Below, piece by piece: positions 9,401-17,500 of a stretch of DNA of 64,000 bases. The DNA lies in contig CAIVSK010000014.1 of assembly GCA_903908495.1 (NCBI GenBank), positions 27,315 through 91,314 of the forward strand, given 5' to 3'. Numbering within the stretch: position 1 is the first letter of the stretch; each line of letters opens with the position of its first letter. A program made the translations under genes and the position numbers. This stretch comes from Akkermansiaceae bacterium (GTDB lineage: Bacteria > Verrucomicrobiota > Verrucomicrobiia > Verrucomicrobiales > Akkermansiaceae). The notes under the pieces are model-generated. The model saw only the letters and a program-made list of their open reading frames with translations, had not been told where the DNA came from and made no database searches.

Positions 9401-9781
9401 CAGGAGGGGCCTACCTGGTTCCGCTACGCGCTGCGGCCGCACCGCGGCTATGATGCCGCCGCCGCCACACGCTTCGGGGTGGAGAGCACCCAGCCGCTTA
9501 TCGCCGCGCCGGCCACCGCCGGCTTGCTGCCGGCTGCGGGCTGGCTGCGGCTGGACGGCGATCAGGTGATTGTATCGTCGCTCAAGCCTAGCGAGGACGG
9601 CCAAGCCTGCATGCTGCGGTTGTACAATCCAACCGAACAGGCGCAGACGACCACCTTGCATTGGAGCAAGCCCGTCGGCCAAACGTGGTTGTCCAGCGCC
9701 TTGGAAGAGCAGGGCCGGAATGCGCCCGCCGCGATCACGGTGCCGAAACTTGGAACGGTCACCTTGCGGGTGATGCCATAG
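6461..9781 (+). CDS. Secreted GH38-like glycoside hydrolase with an N-terminal PL4-type beta-sandwich
   Basis: This is a ~1106-residue secreted protein. A signal peptide (MKNIVIPLLVTACHGLLLAVVPAAEA) precedes a beta-sandwich of about 160 residues. Its wording (FTILFGVQG, KLHIEVNGTQF, FPADLLKPGNNQI, GSWVLYDSVSL) matches the C-terminal carbohydrate-binding sandwich of family 4 rhamnogalacturonan lyases. Around residue 300 the alpha-mannosidase-like catalytic region begins with MHSHTDIGYTD, whose His and Asp are the expected metal ligands, then WNLEVMWTADQF and SDVPGMTWG. A long C-terminal beta region follows, as in GH38. Substrate cannot be read; glycan trimming outside the cytoplasm is likely. 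An alternative ATG lies four codons earlier at 6449; the later one gives a cleaner signal peptide. Confidence 0.85.
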   Translation: MKNIVIPLLVTACHGLLLAVVPAAEARTLWQIGKTDHSNAEFALAPNGFSQFKQDAFFVIGESDPHHDWPYVHPGPGDSWAGARPHTFTILFGVQGVPAAGECKLCFDLLDTQHSSPPKLHIEVNGTQFDQQMPAGAGDASVLGDPAKGKPYQFSVAFPADLLKPGNNQIDISNVAGSWVLYDSVSLVTQAAITTAPVVNFADVRSVRSTPALVDKGGKLFQPVALSVVCLGTPQDAAVCVNGAETGRVKLAQGSQEFETLVPAVDKVTQATISLVTDGKTLASRTLTLTPVRKWEVYVLMHSHTDIGYTDIQPNIEKKQAQNVIRALDLIRATKDYPAGAKFKWNLEVMWTADQFARVATPQQLREFDQAVRDGDIGVDAMYGNLLTGLCRYEEMVRQISYATTLGQRNGRQVDSMMISDVPGMTWGVVPALASHGVKYISNGPNASRTMDGDRIGYVRVQWENTPFYWESPSGTEKVLYWGAQGGYSFGHHFASIQQGLPFLLDRLEEQKYPYDIVQLRWTKGDNGPPDEGVMPALREWNAKYAYPKLVIATTSEAFHAFEKRYGDKLPTFRGDMTPYWEDGAGSSARETALNRHSVDRLLQAETLWAMRKPGAFPLAEFAVAWKNAAMYSEHTWGAHNSISQPDLAFVKNQWNYKQGYALTADRVSRELLGKALGGLGRGDGAVDVFNTASWERSDLVTLPKETRGDCVKDADGKPVPSQRLASGELAFLAGAVPPLGSKRFLIGSGTPGTAKAAVAATSLTTPLLQIKLDPASGDIVSLRREGIDGELANGKINNYIYLPGGNLKDAKPAGAAKISVKEAGPLVVSLLVESDAPGCNKLEREVRLIDGIDRVEIIDLVDKQALRAVEGVHFGFSFNIAEPKVHINSPGAIGQPEIDQLAGACKNWFSVERWVDISNATQGVTWSTADAPLMEMGGLTANLPRSQPDPNAYLKRIEPSATIYSWVMNNHWHTNYRADQEGPTWFRYALRPHRGYDAAAATRFGVESTQPLIAAPATAGLLPAAGWLRLDGDQVIVSSLKPSEDGQACMLRLYNPTEQAQTTTLHWSKPVGQTWLSSALEEQGRNAPAAITVPKLGTVTLRVMP

Positions 9782-9830
9782 ATTTGACGCTTCTAACTCA
9801 GTGTATTCGAAGCCCGGCCGGAACCCCGAA

Positions 9831-11018
9831 ATGCGCCACCTGTTGCACGCAGGCTGGCTCGGGCTGTGGCTTTGGTGGGCCGCCGCGCTGCCGGTATTGG
9901 CGCATATAACTTCACTGCCGATGGCGACGGCGACCATCCAACCCGATGGCAAATATGCGCTCGATCTGACCTTTGACGTGCTGGCGTTCGCTCTCGACGA
10001 TTTTCCGGAGAATGTCAACGATCTGGCAATGAACGAGTTGCTGGACGGGCCGGCTGCCACCTTGGATGCCCGGCTCGCCAGGGCGCAGGTGCGCTTCAAA
10101 AACGAGTTCGCGGTTTTGGAAAACGGAAAATCAGGCACTGTGGAGACCTTGGTCTTCCCCACCGTGGCTGATATCCAGCGCCATGCCGAGGCGTCGCCGT
10201 TGCTGCGGCTGCCGGTGATGTTAGTGCTCTCGCTGGACGGGCGCTTGCCGCAGGGGGCACGTTCCGTCGCCTTTCGATTGCCTGCCAAGTTGGGCATGGT
10301 TTCGCTGACCGTGGTCCGGCCTGAGCAGCCGATTGGTGTGTGGGTGGTCAATCCGGGCGAAGTCACGGCCCCCATGCCGGTGATGCTCGATGCCATGGCG
10401 TCGGCATCCGCTGCGGATGGCCCACCCCTTCCGGCCATCGCCGAGCCAAGCCGCTGGGAATGGGCGCGGCGCTACGTCGTGCTGGGCTATGTGCATATCC
10501 TGCCGCGGGGGCTGGATCATATTCTGTTTGTGCTCGGTCTTTTTTTGCTAGGCAACCGCCTGCGGCCCTTGCTCATGCAGGTGACGGCTTTTACGCTGGC
10601 CCATTCCATCACCCTCGCTCTATCAATGTACGGGATCATCCAGCTGCCTCCGCAAGTGGTCGAGCCCTTGATCGCGCTGTCGATCGCCTTGGTGGCCATG
10701 GAGAATCTCTTCACCGCAAAACTGCACCGCTGGCGCTTGTTTGTGGTGTTTGGCTTCGGTCTGATCCACGGTCTTGGCTTCGCCAGTGTTCTAACGGCGC
10801 TGGGGCTGCCGCGGCACGAGTTTGCCACCGCGCTGGTGTCGTTCAATCTCGGCGTCGAGGGTGGCCAGTTGTCGGTGATCGGCTTGGCGATGCTGGCGGT
10901 GGGCTGCTGGCGGCAGCGCTGGTGGTATCGCCGGGCCATTGTCCTGCCCGCGTCCGGGGCGATTGCCGCGGTGGGCTTGTTTTGGGCCATCCAACGCGTC
11001 TGGCTCTACAGCCGATGA
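9831..11018 (+). CDS. HupE/UreJ-family membrane protein with a large N-terminal periplasmic domain
   Basis: This 395-residue protein starts with a signal-like segment (MRHLLHAGWLGLWLWWAAALPVLAH), then has about 190 soluble residues, then six or so membrane helices. The membrane part carries the family blocks YVHILPRGLDHILFVLGLFL, TLAHSITLALS, FGLIHGLGFAS and FNLGVEGGQL. HupE/UreJ proteins are linked to nickel or cobalt uptake near hydrogenases and ureases. Members with this long periplasmic domain are common in environmental bacteria and have no proven substrate. The conserved His residues of helix 1 (HILPRGLDH) and of HGLGFA are present. It follows the GH38-like gene by 49 bp. The ATG at 9831 was preferred over 9801 because it begins the signal segment. 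Confidence 0.87.
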   Translation: MRHLLHAGWLGLWLWWAAALPVLAHITSLPMATATIQPDGKYALDLTFDVLAFALDDFPENVNDLAMNELLDGPAATLDARLARAQVRFKNEFAVLENGKSGTVETLVFPTVADIQRHAEASPLLRLPVMLVLSLDGRLPQGARSVAFRLPAKLGMVSLTVVRPEQPIGVWVVNPGEVTAPMPVMLDAMASASAADGPPLPAIAEPSRWEWARRYVVLGYVHILPRGLDHILFVLGLFLLGNRLRPLLMQVTAFTLAHSITLALSMYGIIQLPPQVVEPLIALSIALVAMENLFTAKLHRWRLFVVFGFGLIHGLGFASVLTALGLPRHEFATALVSFNLGVEGGQLSVIGLAMLAVGCWRQRWWYRRAIVLPASGAIAAVGLFWAIQRVWLYSR

Positions 11019-11407
11019 AAATTGCGGGGGAATCGAATATGCCAAGGTATATCTATCGCGGACGGAAATTCCGATAGACCATCCTGCGATGTTTGAAGTC
11101 TACAAGACCGAATTTGAGGCAGACCGGCCGTCGTGTCGGCCTCCAACCGCCTTTCCTAATGTGGCGACTTGTCGCGTCAGGGATGCCGGGCTGGGCGGGC
11201 TGCTGGATTGTTTGGGCTTGGATTCCAGTGATTGCCCCCATCACCTCAGCTTTGGCTTCGGCCATCATTTTTGTCTGCATCCGAGCGCTGCGGAGACATT
11301 GCCGCGATCGGAGGCTGAAGGTCGCGCCGGAGCCCGCCAAACCCTACGAGGGTCGGCATGTTGGCCGGGGTCATCCGGAGAAAGTGCCGCATCCGCGTGA
11401 TGGGTGG
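11019..11407 (+). other. Intergenic stretch with a possible short membrane-protein relic
   Basis: No convincing gene. One plus-strand frame beginning with ATG at 11159 reads a Trp-rich hydrophobic segment (WAGCWIVWAWIPVIAPITSA) followed by a basic tail (RALRRHCRDRRLK), which looks like one membrane helix with a cytoplasmic tail. The frame does not stop until 11776, deep inside the opposite-strand L,D-transpeptidase-like gene, so an intact gene ending there is unlikely. It may be the remains of a small membrane protein that lost its stop codon. Confidence 0.3.
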
Positions 11408-13012
11408 TTAGTGCGCCTTCCACAGCAGCGCCGTGCCAGCGGGCATCAGGCGAGCGGCGCGGGCGATGTCCCAGTTGGCGAGGCGCAGCCCGCCGATGCC
11501 TTGTTGGGTGCTCATCCGGGCAGGGATGCTGGTGCCGTGCAAGCCGTAGGGCAGGGGATCGGTGCTGCCGGATTTGGCGAGGTTGATCCAGATGATGCCA
11601 ACGGGATTGTTGGGGCCGGGCGGGAGGTATTGTTCCTTTTCCAGGGCGGGCGCTACGGCGGGTTTTGCGGCCGCAACCTCAGTGCCTGGCGGCGCGGGTT
11701 TGTCTTTCGGGGTCTCACGCGCCTCACGTTTGGTGGCCATGCGCGGTTGCGGGATGGCATCCAGCACGGTCCATGAGCCGCGGCCACGGAGGCCCGGGCG
11801 CGCCGAGGCGAGCGGCATGACGGCGATGAGTTTGCCGTCACGCGAGATTTCCAGGCGGGTCAATTCCACCACTGCGGCGGTGACCGGCTTGCGCGGATCG
11901 GCGGCCGGTTGCAGCGGGGACTCGAGTGCCTTGTCGATTTCAAACGGAATGACGTTGGGAACCACAAACTCGGCAGCGACGGCGGGCATGGGTTTCAATT
12001 GGGGGTTGATCCGGTGCAGCAGTGCTTCGTCGCAATGGAAGCGTTCCGCGACGAATTCCCACGCGCTGGTGTAGCCGAGGAAGCCCGCGGCAACCAGTTC
12101 GTCGATCGTGGCGGGTGGCGGCGGGGGCGGGATGTTGCCTGGCTTGGCGCTTTTCTTGCGGGCGGCGGGTGTCGCGCCGCCGCCGCCGCGTGTCGCCGTC
12201 ACTTCGGCCTTGGGGGGCTTGATGAATTTAAAATCCTCCGCGCGCAGGCTGTAGCTCGTGTAAGGTTGCTTCAGTTCGGCCTCGGCTTTGGTTTGCAGCA
12301 ACCCGGGGTCGGCGGCGTCGGCGTGCGTGTTTTCATAAATCTGGCGGACCTTGAGGAATGTGGGGCCGGACTTGCCGTCGATCGCGCCCGGCGCAAACAT
12401 CTCCCGATCCAAAAACACCTGCTGCAGCACGTTATCAAGCTCGCGCTTCGCCTCGGCACCGGGCTCGGGATCGGGTTCCGCGGCCGGCTTGTCCGGCTTG
12501 TCCGGCTTGTCCGGCTTGTCCGGCTTGTCCGGCTTTTTCTTCCCGGCGACTTCCTTTTTCGGCTCCGCCGGCGGCGCTGCCAGCGTGAGCAGTTGCTCCA
12601 GGGTGGGAATGCGCAGCACCTGCCCGATGCCGATGCGGTCGTCCTTCAACTCGTTGAACTGCTTCAATTGCGCGGCGCTCATGCCGAATTTTCTCGCAAT
12701 CTTGATGATTGCGTCGCCCTTCTTCACTTCATAGGTGTCTGGCCGCTGCGCTGAAGGCGGGGCCGCTTCCGCCGCGGGAGTGCCGGTCTTTTTGGGCACC
12801 AGCGCCTCCGGCAGCGGCATGCCCCAGTCCTTTGTCGCCGACGGCACGACCCACCATTTCCAATTGACGCCGAGTTCGAGGCCCGGTTCGACTCTGGACG
12901 AGGCGGTCGACGGTGTGCCGGGGGTTTGGGCAAACAAACTGGCGCACGCGAATCCGAGGATCGCGATCGGCGCCAGAGGACGCACAAGGGGGGCAAGCAT
13001 GGAAGTCATCAT
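11408..13012 (-). CDS. LysM and YkuD-like (L,D-transpeptidase-fold) cell-wall protein lacking the catalytic cysteine
   Basis: This is a 534-residue secreted protein. A signal peptide (about 1-29) is followed by a LysM peptidoglycan-binding domain at about 93-136 (DTYEVKKGDAIIKIARKFG). A KPD-repeat linker comes next (160-176), then a peptidoglycan-binding-like helical region near 190-235 and a C-terminal YkuD-type region. The C-terminus keeps LPYGLHGTSIPARMS with His492 and GIGGLRLANWD. In active L,D-transpeptidases this last block reads S-[HN]-G-C-[IV]-R; here Gly508 stands where the nucleophilic Cys should be, and the Ser and His before it are also changed. It is therefore probably not an active transpeptidase and may be a wall-binding or regulatory paralogue. 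It is followed downstream by nothing on the same strand. Confidence 0.85.
   Translation of the reverse strand: MMTSMLAPLVRPLAPIAILGFACASLFAQTPGTPSTASSRVEPGLELGVNWKWWVVPSATKDWGMPLPEALVPKKTGTPAAEAAPPSAQRPDTYEVKKGDAIIKIARKFGMSAAQLKQFNELKDDRIGIGQVLRIPTLEQLLTLAAPPAEPKKEVAGKKKPDKPDKPDKPDKPDKPAAEPDPEPGAEAKRELDNVLQQVFLDREMFAPGAIDGKSGPTFLKVRQIYENTHADAADPGLLQTKAEAELKQPYTSYSLRAEDFKFIKPPKAEVTATRGGGGATPAARKKSAKPGNIPPPPPPATIDELVAAGFLGYTSAWEFVAERFHCDEALLHRINPQLKPMPAVAAEFVVPNVIPFEIDKALESPLQPAADPRKPVTAAVVELTRLEISRDGKLIAVMPLASARPGLRGRGSWTVLDAIPQPRMATKREARETPKDKPAPPGTEVAAAKPAVAPALEKEQYLPPGPNNPVGIIWINLAKSGSTDPLPYGLHGTSIPARMSTQQGIGGLRLANWDIARAARLMPAGTALLWKAH
12485..12533 (-). repeat. 9-bp tandem repeat encoding the Lys-Pro-Asp linker
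   Basis: About five perfect copies of the 9-mer GGCTTGTCC (plus strand) lie head to tail inside the LysM/YkuD-like gene. They encode KPDKPDKPDKPDKPDKP, a charged flexible linker between the LysM domain and the C-terminal half. Perfect 9-bp units keep the frame, so copy number can change without disrupting the protein. Linker length may therefore vary between strains. Confidence 0.85.
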
Positions 13013-13105
13013 GCCGCAGCCCTGCCTTGCTGCAAAGCGAAATCAACGGCCCGGGTGATGAACCCTGCCGGCGAGCGCCCCTGCGCCCGCTCCCTCCCCC
13101 GCCCA

Positions 13106-14344
13106 TCAGAGATTCCGGCGCTTCCCGTCCTGACTTCTGGGCAAGCTGACCTTGAAAGTCGATCCACGGCCTGGCTCAGAAGTCACGGTCAGCATGCCGC
13201 GATTGCGTTCCAGGATTTGCTTGCAGAACACGAGGCCCAGTCCGGTGCCCGTTTCTCCTGACGTGCCGGCGGTAGAGTGCGTGCTATTCCCCGCCATCAA
13301 CTGCTTGACTCGACCGGGCGATATTCCCAGTCCCGTGTCACGAACTTGGCATTCAACCACTTCTCCCTCCGCAAAAATCACGACATCAACCGAGCCGCCC
13401 GGGCGAGTGAATTTGAGCGCGTTGGAGACCAAATTTTGAAACAACGATCGGCACATGTCGGCATCGGCATGCACCCGCAGAGGCTCATCCGAATGAATCG
13501 TGAGATCGATTCCTTTTTGTTTAGCCACTGGGGAGAGCGTCGATTGCACCTCTTCCACCAAGAGGCCCAGATCAAAATCCGTTGTCCCCTTGGTGAAGCC
13601 CTTGCCCTCCAGCATGGCCCATTCCAGCATTTGCTCGACGAGGCGCAAGCCACCTTCCGCCGAAGTCGCCAAATCATCGGCCAGTTCCTTGATTTCTTCC
13701 CTCGGCATGTCCTCCCAACCCTCGCAGAGCATATGCGACAATCCGACAAGCCCGAAAAACGGCGTTTTCAAATCGTGGCTAAAGATGGATAAGAGCCTGT
13801 CCTTGCTGGCATTGTTGCTGCGCAGATCCTGGCTGGTCTGATCCAATTCGTGCACGGTGCGGCGAAGTTCGAGCAATTGCATGACTTGATGGGAAAGAAT
13901 TCCCAATGCCCTTTGTTGAAAGTCATTCAGCGCATTCGGCTTACTATCGATAGCACACAAGGTCCCCAGCGCGTGGCCGTCATGGCTGTAAATCGGCGCG
14001 CCGGCGTAAAAGCGAATATTCGGGGCTTGGGTCACCAGGGGATTGTCACAAAACCGCTCGTCCAAGCTGGCATCAGGAACAATGAACAGCTGGCGGCCAT
14101 GGATGGCATGGGCGCAGAAAGCCAGATCTCGCGAGGTTTCGGCGGCTTCCAATCCGACTCGGGCCTTAAACCATTGTCTGTCTGCATCCACCAGGGTGAT
14201 GACCGCAATGGGCGTATTGCAAATGGCCCCCGCCAATTCTACAATATCCTGATAGGCTTTTTCAACACCGGTATCCAATATCCGATAGCTGTGCAAAGCC
14301 TCCAATCGTCCCGTTTCGTCAGCGGTGGGTGGGGCAATTTTCAT
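13106..14344 (-). CDS. GAF-domain sensor histidine kinase
   Basis: This 412-residue kinase has no membrane helix and is probably cytoplasmic. Residues about 10-160 form a GAF domain of the type found in many orphan kinases (RLEALHSYRILDT, YQDIVELAGAICNTPIAVIT, DRQWFKARVGL, FYAGAPIYSHDGHALGTLCAID). A short coiled segment leads to the HisKA helix with the phospho-acceptor His190 in SIFSHDLKTPF. The ATP-binding domain has an N box (LFQNLVSNALKFT), DTGLGIS and GETGTGLGL. No receiver domain is fused and no response regulator gene is adjacent, so it is an orphan. Its ligand is not evident. A perfect AAGGAGG string just upstream lies on the opposite strand and cannot serve as its ribosome site. Confidence 0.93.
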   Translation of the reverse strand: MKIAPPTADETGRLEALHSYRILDTGVEKAYQDIVELAGAICNTPIAVITLVDADRQWFKARVGLEAAETSRDLAFCAHAIHGRQLFIVPDASLDERFCDNPLVTQAPNIRFYAGAPIYSHDGHALGTLCAIDSKPNALNDFQQRALGILSHQVMQLLELRRTVHELDQTSQDLRSNNASKDRLLSIFSHDLKTPFFGLVGLSHMLCEGWEDMPREEIKELADDLATSAEGGLRLVEQMLEWAMLEGKGFTKGTTDFDLGLLVEEVQSTLSPVAKQKGIDLTIHSDEPLRVHADADMCRSLFQNLVSNALKFTRPGGSVDVVIFAEGEVVECQVRDTGLGISPGRVKQLMAGNSTHSTAGTSGETGTGLGLVFCKQILERNRGMLTVTSEPGRGSTFKVSLPRSQDGKRRNL

Positions 14345-14543
14345 GGGAAAAACTCTCTAAGGAGGTACTAGCTGTTCGGTCAGCGTTGTCAAGAGATTCC
14401 CCGATTCATGGCATTACGCGGGCACCCCGTTGCCCGGAATTTCCGGAAAATTCGGCGAGCTGTTTCCATTTCAGCACCAGAACCCGGCGGGCCGGGTGTG
14501 GCACGTTGAGCAACTGCCAAATGCTTACCGCAAAGAGCACTGC

Positions 14544-14561
14544 GGCCGGAAGCACCCGGCC
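14544..14561 (-). terminator. Putative stem-loop terminator after the beta-strand-repeat gene
   Basis: GGCCGG and CCGGCC flank a 6-base loop (aagcac), giving a strong GC hairpin 14 bases past the stop codon at 14576. There is no clear T run, so factor-independent termination is uncertain. A second compact inverted repeat (14482-14497) and an odd palindrome CCGGAATTTCCGG (14434-14446) lie further on in the same intergenic space. Confidence 0.45.
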
Positions 14562-14575
14562 ATGATGCACCAGGT

Positions 14576-17500
14576 TTACGGATTGCCGCTGGCCTGCACG
14601 CGGACGAATTTCCGGCTGCCATCAATGGCGATGGTGGCTTGCTTGAGGACGTATTCGGCGGAATAGACGCTGCTCTGGTCGGCGGCATCGGTGATGACCG
14701 CGGCGCTGGTGGTCCATGGATCCGCGAGGGTGCTGCTCTCCTGGAGGATGTAGGTGGTGTTGGCCCGCTCGGACCAGCGCACGATCAAGCCACTCGGCGT
14801 GCTCTCGAAGGTGGTGAGTGCACCGGTGTTGGCGATGGGCGAGGTGCCGAACAGGTATTCCTGCAGGTTGCTGAAGCCGTCGCCATCGGGGTCGGCCGTG
14901 GGGACGCGATCGGCTTCATTCGCAATCACCGACGACCAGGCGATGTAAGGATCGACGTACGGATTGGTGGTCACGGTGAGGATTCCCGTGCCTGAGAAGC
15001 GGGTGTCGTCCTGATGCGCGGCACTGGAACTGGTGCTGCCGTAGGTGCCCGCGAGTTGTTGGGTGCTGCCGAAATACAGCGTGCCCACGACCTCATTGGC
15101 CCCGATCGCAACGTCGACTTTGCCGCCGTCGATGACCAGTTTGTTGGTGTCTACGATGGAAGTACCGCTCACTCCGAGCGTGCCCGCAGTGACGGTGGTG
15201 TCGCCGGTGTAGGTGTTGGCAGCGGTCAGCAACATCGTGCCGGCACCGGTCTTGGTCAGCGGGGAGGGGTTCCCGCCGACGTTTTGCAGGATCGAGTTGA
15301 CCGTTAGATCAACATTGCTGTCAGCCGTGACATCGGCCACTTGGAAGGTGGTTCCCAACAATCCTAACGAGCCCAGCGAGATATTGGCATAAGCACCGGT
15401 TCCCGAGGTGGAAATGACCGTTGGAGTGGTGCTCACGCCCCCGACGACGACGGTTCCCACAAATGTCATGTTGGTGTTGAAACCACCCGCCGTTGAGCCG
15501 GTGGTCACGTCGACGGTGGCACCATCCAGGTTGATGTTGGCGAGGAAGGCCAGGTTGACGCCTTCGCCGCCCCAGAGTTTGCCGCCCGGTTCAATCATGA
15601 TGGTGGGGGCGAATTGCGGCATCACAAATGAGTTCCCCAGCGGCGCTATGCTGCCGACTCCCATGGTGGCACCGCTTAGCACGGTGATCACGTTGGTGGG
15701 ATCCATCGGACCGGCGACGCAGAACTGGCCGGCGGCGTTGCCTTCGCCGGTGGATAGGCCGTTGGAGTAGAACTTCAGGATGCCTTCCTTGATCACGGTG
15801 CCACCGGTGTAGCTGTTGGCGTTCAAGATGCCGTCCACATTGCAGAGGCTGATCATGCCGGTTCCCGTTTTCACGAGCTGGCCCTGGCCCGAGACGGTGC
15901 GGAAGAAATTCCACGCCCCCGCGAGTTCGAAGAAGGCTCCACTGGCGATGGAGACATTGGAATTCCAACTGCTTTGGTTGCTGACAAAATTCAGCTTCAA
16001 GGTGCCCGCGTTGATAGTGGTCGCACCATTGTAGCTAAATCCCTGGACCTGGGAGTTCTTGAATTCCTGGGTGCCGAGGCCGCTCTTGACGATGGACACG
16101 GCCCCCCCGATTTCCTGGCGGATGAGCCCGTAGAAACTGTAGGATGTGTCCACCGGAGTATTGATCGTCAGGGTGGCACCACCGAGCGAGGGAATGGCGA
16201 CGTAGTCCGGCACCGTGGCGTCGTCATTCTGAATGATCGAGACAAACGTGTTGGTCGGGCTGTCCAGGCCGGCGATGGTTTGATGGGTGCCGCGCAGGTT
16301 GACTTTGGAATTGGCACCATTGGATGTCAGGTTGGTCAAGTGCAGCACGGAAGTCGGGCCGAACTGGTTGTCCGCTGCCATGTTCAAGAACACGGAACTC
16401 GCCCCGTCGCCCGCAATGTCGTCGCCCAAGTAGACATCCCCCGAGAGCGAAACACCGCTGGAATTGGCCGCATTGATCGTCCCCTGGGTCATCGTGGTGG
16501 CCCCTGAAAAGCTGTTGGTCCCGGTGAGCGTCAGCGCAGAGGTTCCCGACTTGAAGAGATTGAGCGGCCCGCTGATACTGCGGGTGAGGGTGAAATTCGC
16601 GGTGGTATTGATGCCCAGGCTGGCACCGCCGGCGAATCCGCCGAGGCCCACCGTGTTCAAATCATTGTCGGTGAATTCACCCGTGCCGCCGACATTGAAG
16701 CCCAGCGTCGCACCGGCGTCCACCAGCAGGTTAAAGCTGGTCCACGATGTGGTGGCACCGCCGTAGAGCGACTGCTCCTTGGCGAACTGCAGCGTCCCGG
16801 CGCTGCCGGACGGTCCAACCAAAACATGGGTGGTGCCGGTATAGGTGTTCAATCCGCTGAGGGTCAGGGTGCTGTCACCATCTTTGATGAGGCGGCCGCT
16901 GCCGGTTGCCTGTGCAATATTCCCCCCAAAGACCATGGCTTGGGACTTGATGGAACCGGTGCCGATAGTCAACGCCGTGTTGCTGAGGTTGACGGTTCCC
17001 GCGGTGCCGGTGAGGCCTGCTAGAAACGGTGCCGCGGTGGTGAAATTGGCCGTGCCAGCGGTCATTGCCAGCGAGGCGGCATTCAGCGCCAGATCGTCGC
17101 CGATATTGAGCGTGCCGTTGTTGACCGAGGCGGTGCCGGTGAACAGGGAAACGGCGGAATCCACGTTGTCGGCGTTGAGGCTGATAGTGCCCACTCCGCT
17201 CAGTACCAGGCCGGGGGATTCCAGGTCACCGTTGAATGTCAGGCTGCCCGGTCCCGACTGTGTCACACCGGTGGTGGCCTTGACGGGTCCGTTAAAGGTC
17301 GCCGCGCCGTTGCCGGTGGTGGAGGTGATGCCGTTGTTGACGGTGATCTTGCCACCGCTGAAGGCATAGGCCGCGGCCGTGCTGTTGGTGAACTTCAGCG
17401 ACGATGCGCTCAGAGCGGTTGGAACCGTGATGTTGCGGTTGGCTCCACTGTCGGTGAAATTGAGTGGAGAGGTCGGATCGAAGTTGCCCGGCGTCCAGTT

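Noticed and set aside
11159-11776. Plus-strand frame with a membrane-like segment
   Set aside because: Only the first ~80 codons look protein-like; the remainder is the antisense of the L,D-transpeptidase-like gene. Kept only as a possible relic in an intergenic note.
12485-12533. Perfect 9-bp tandem repeats considered as a CRISPR or mobile-element end
   Set aside because: The units are in frame, encode a regular KPD linker and have no spacers.
14357-14366. Perfect Shine-Dalgarno-like string TAAGGAGGTA on the plus strand
   Set aside because: No start codon or open frame follows at a suitable distance; the neighbouring gene reads in the opposite direction.
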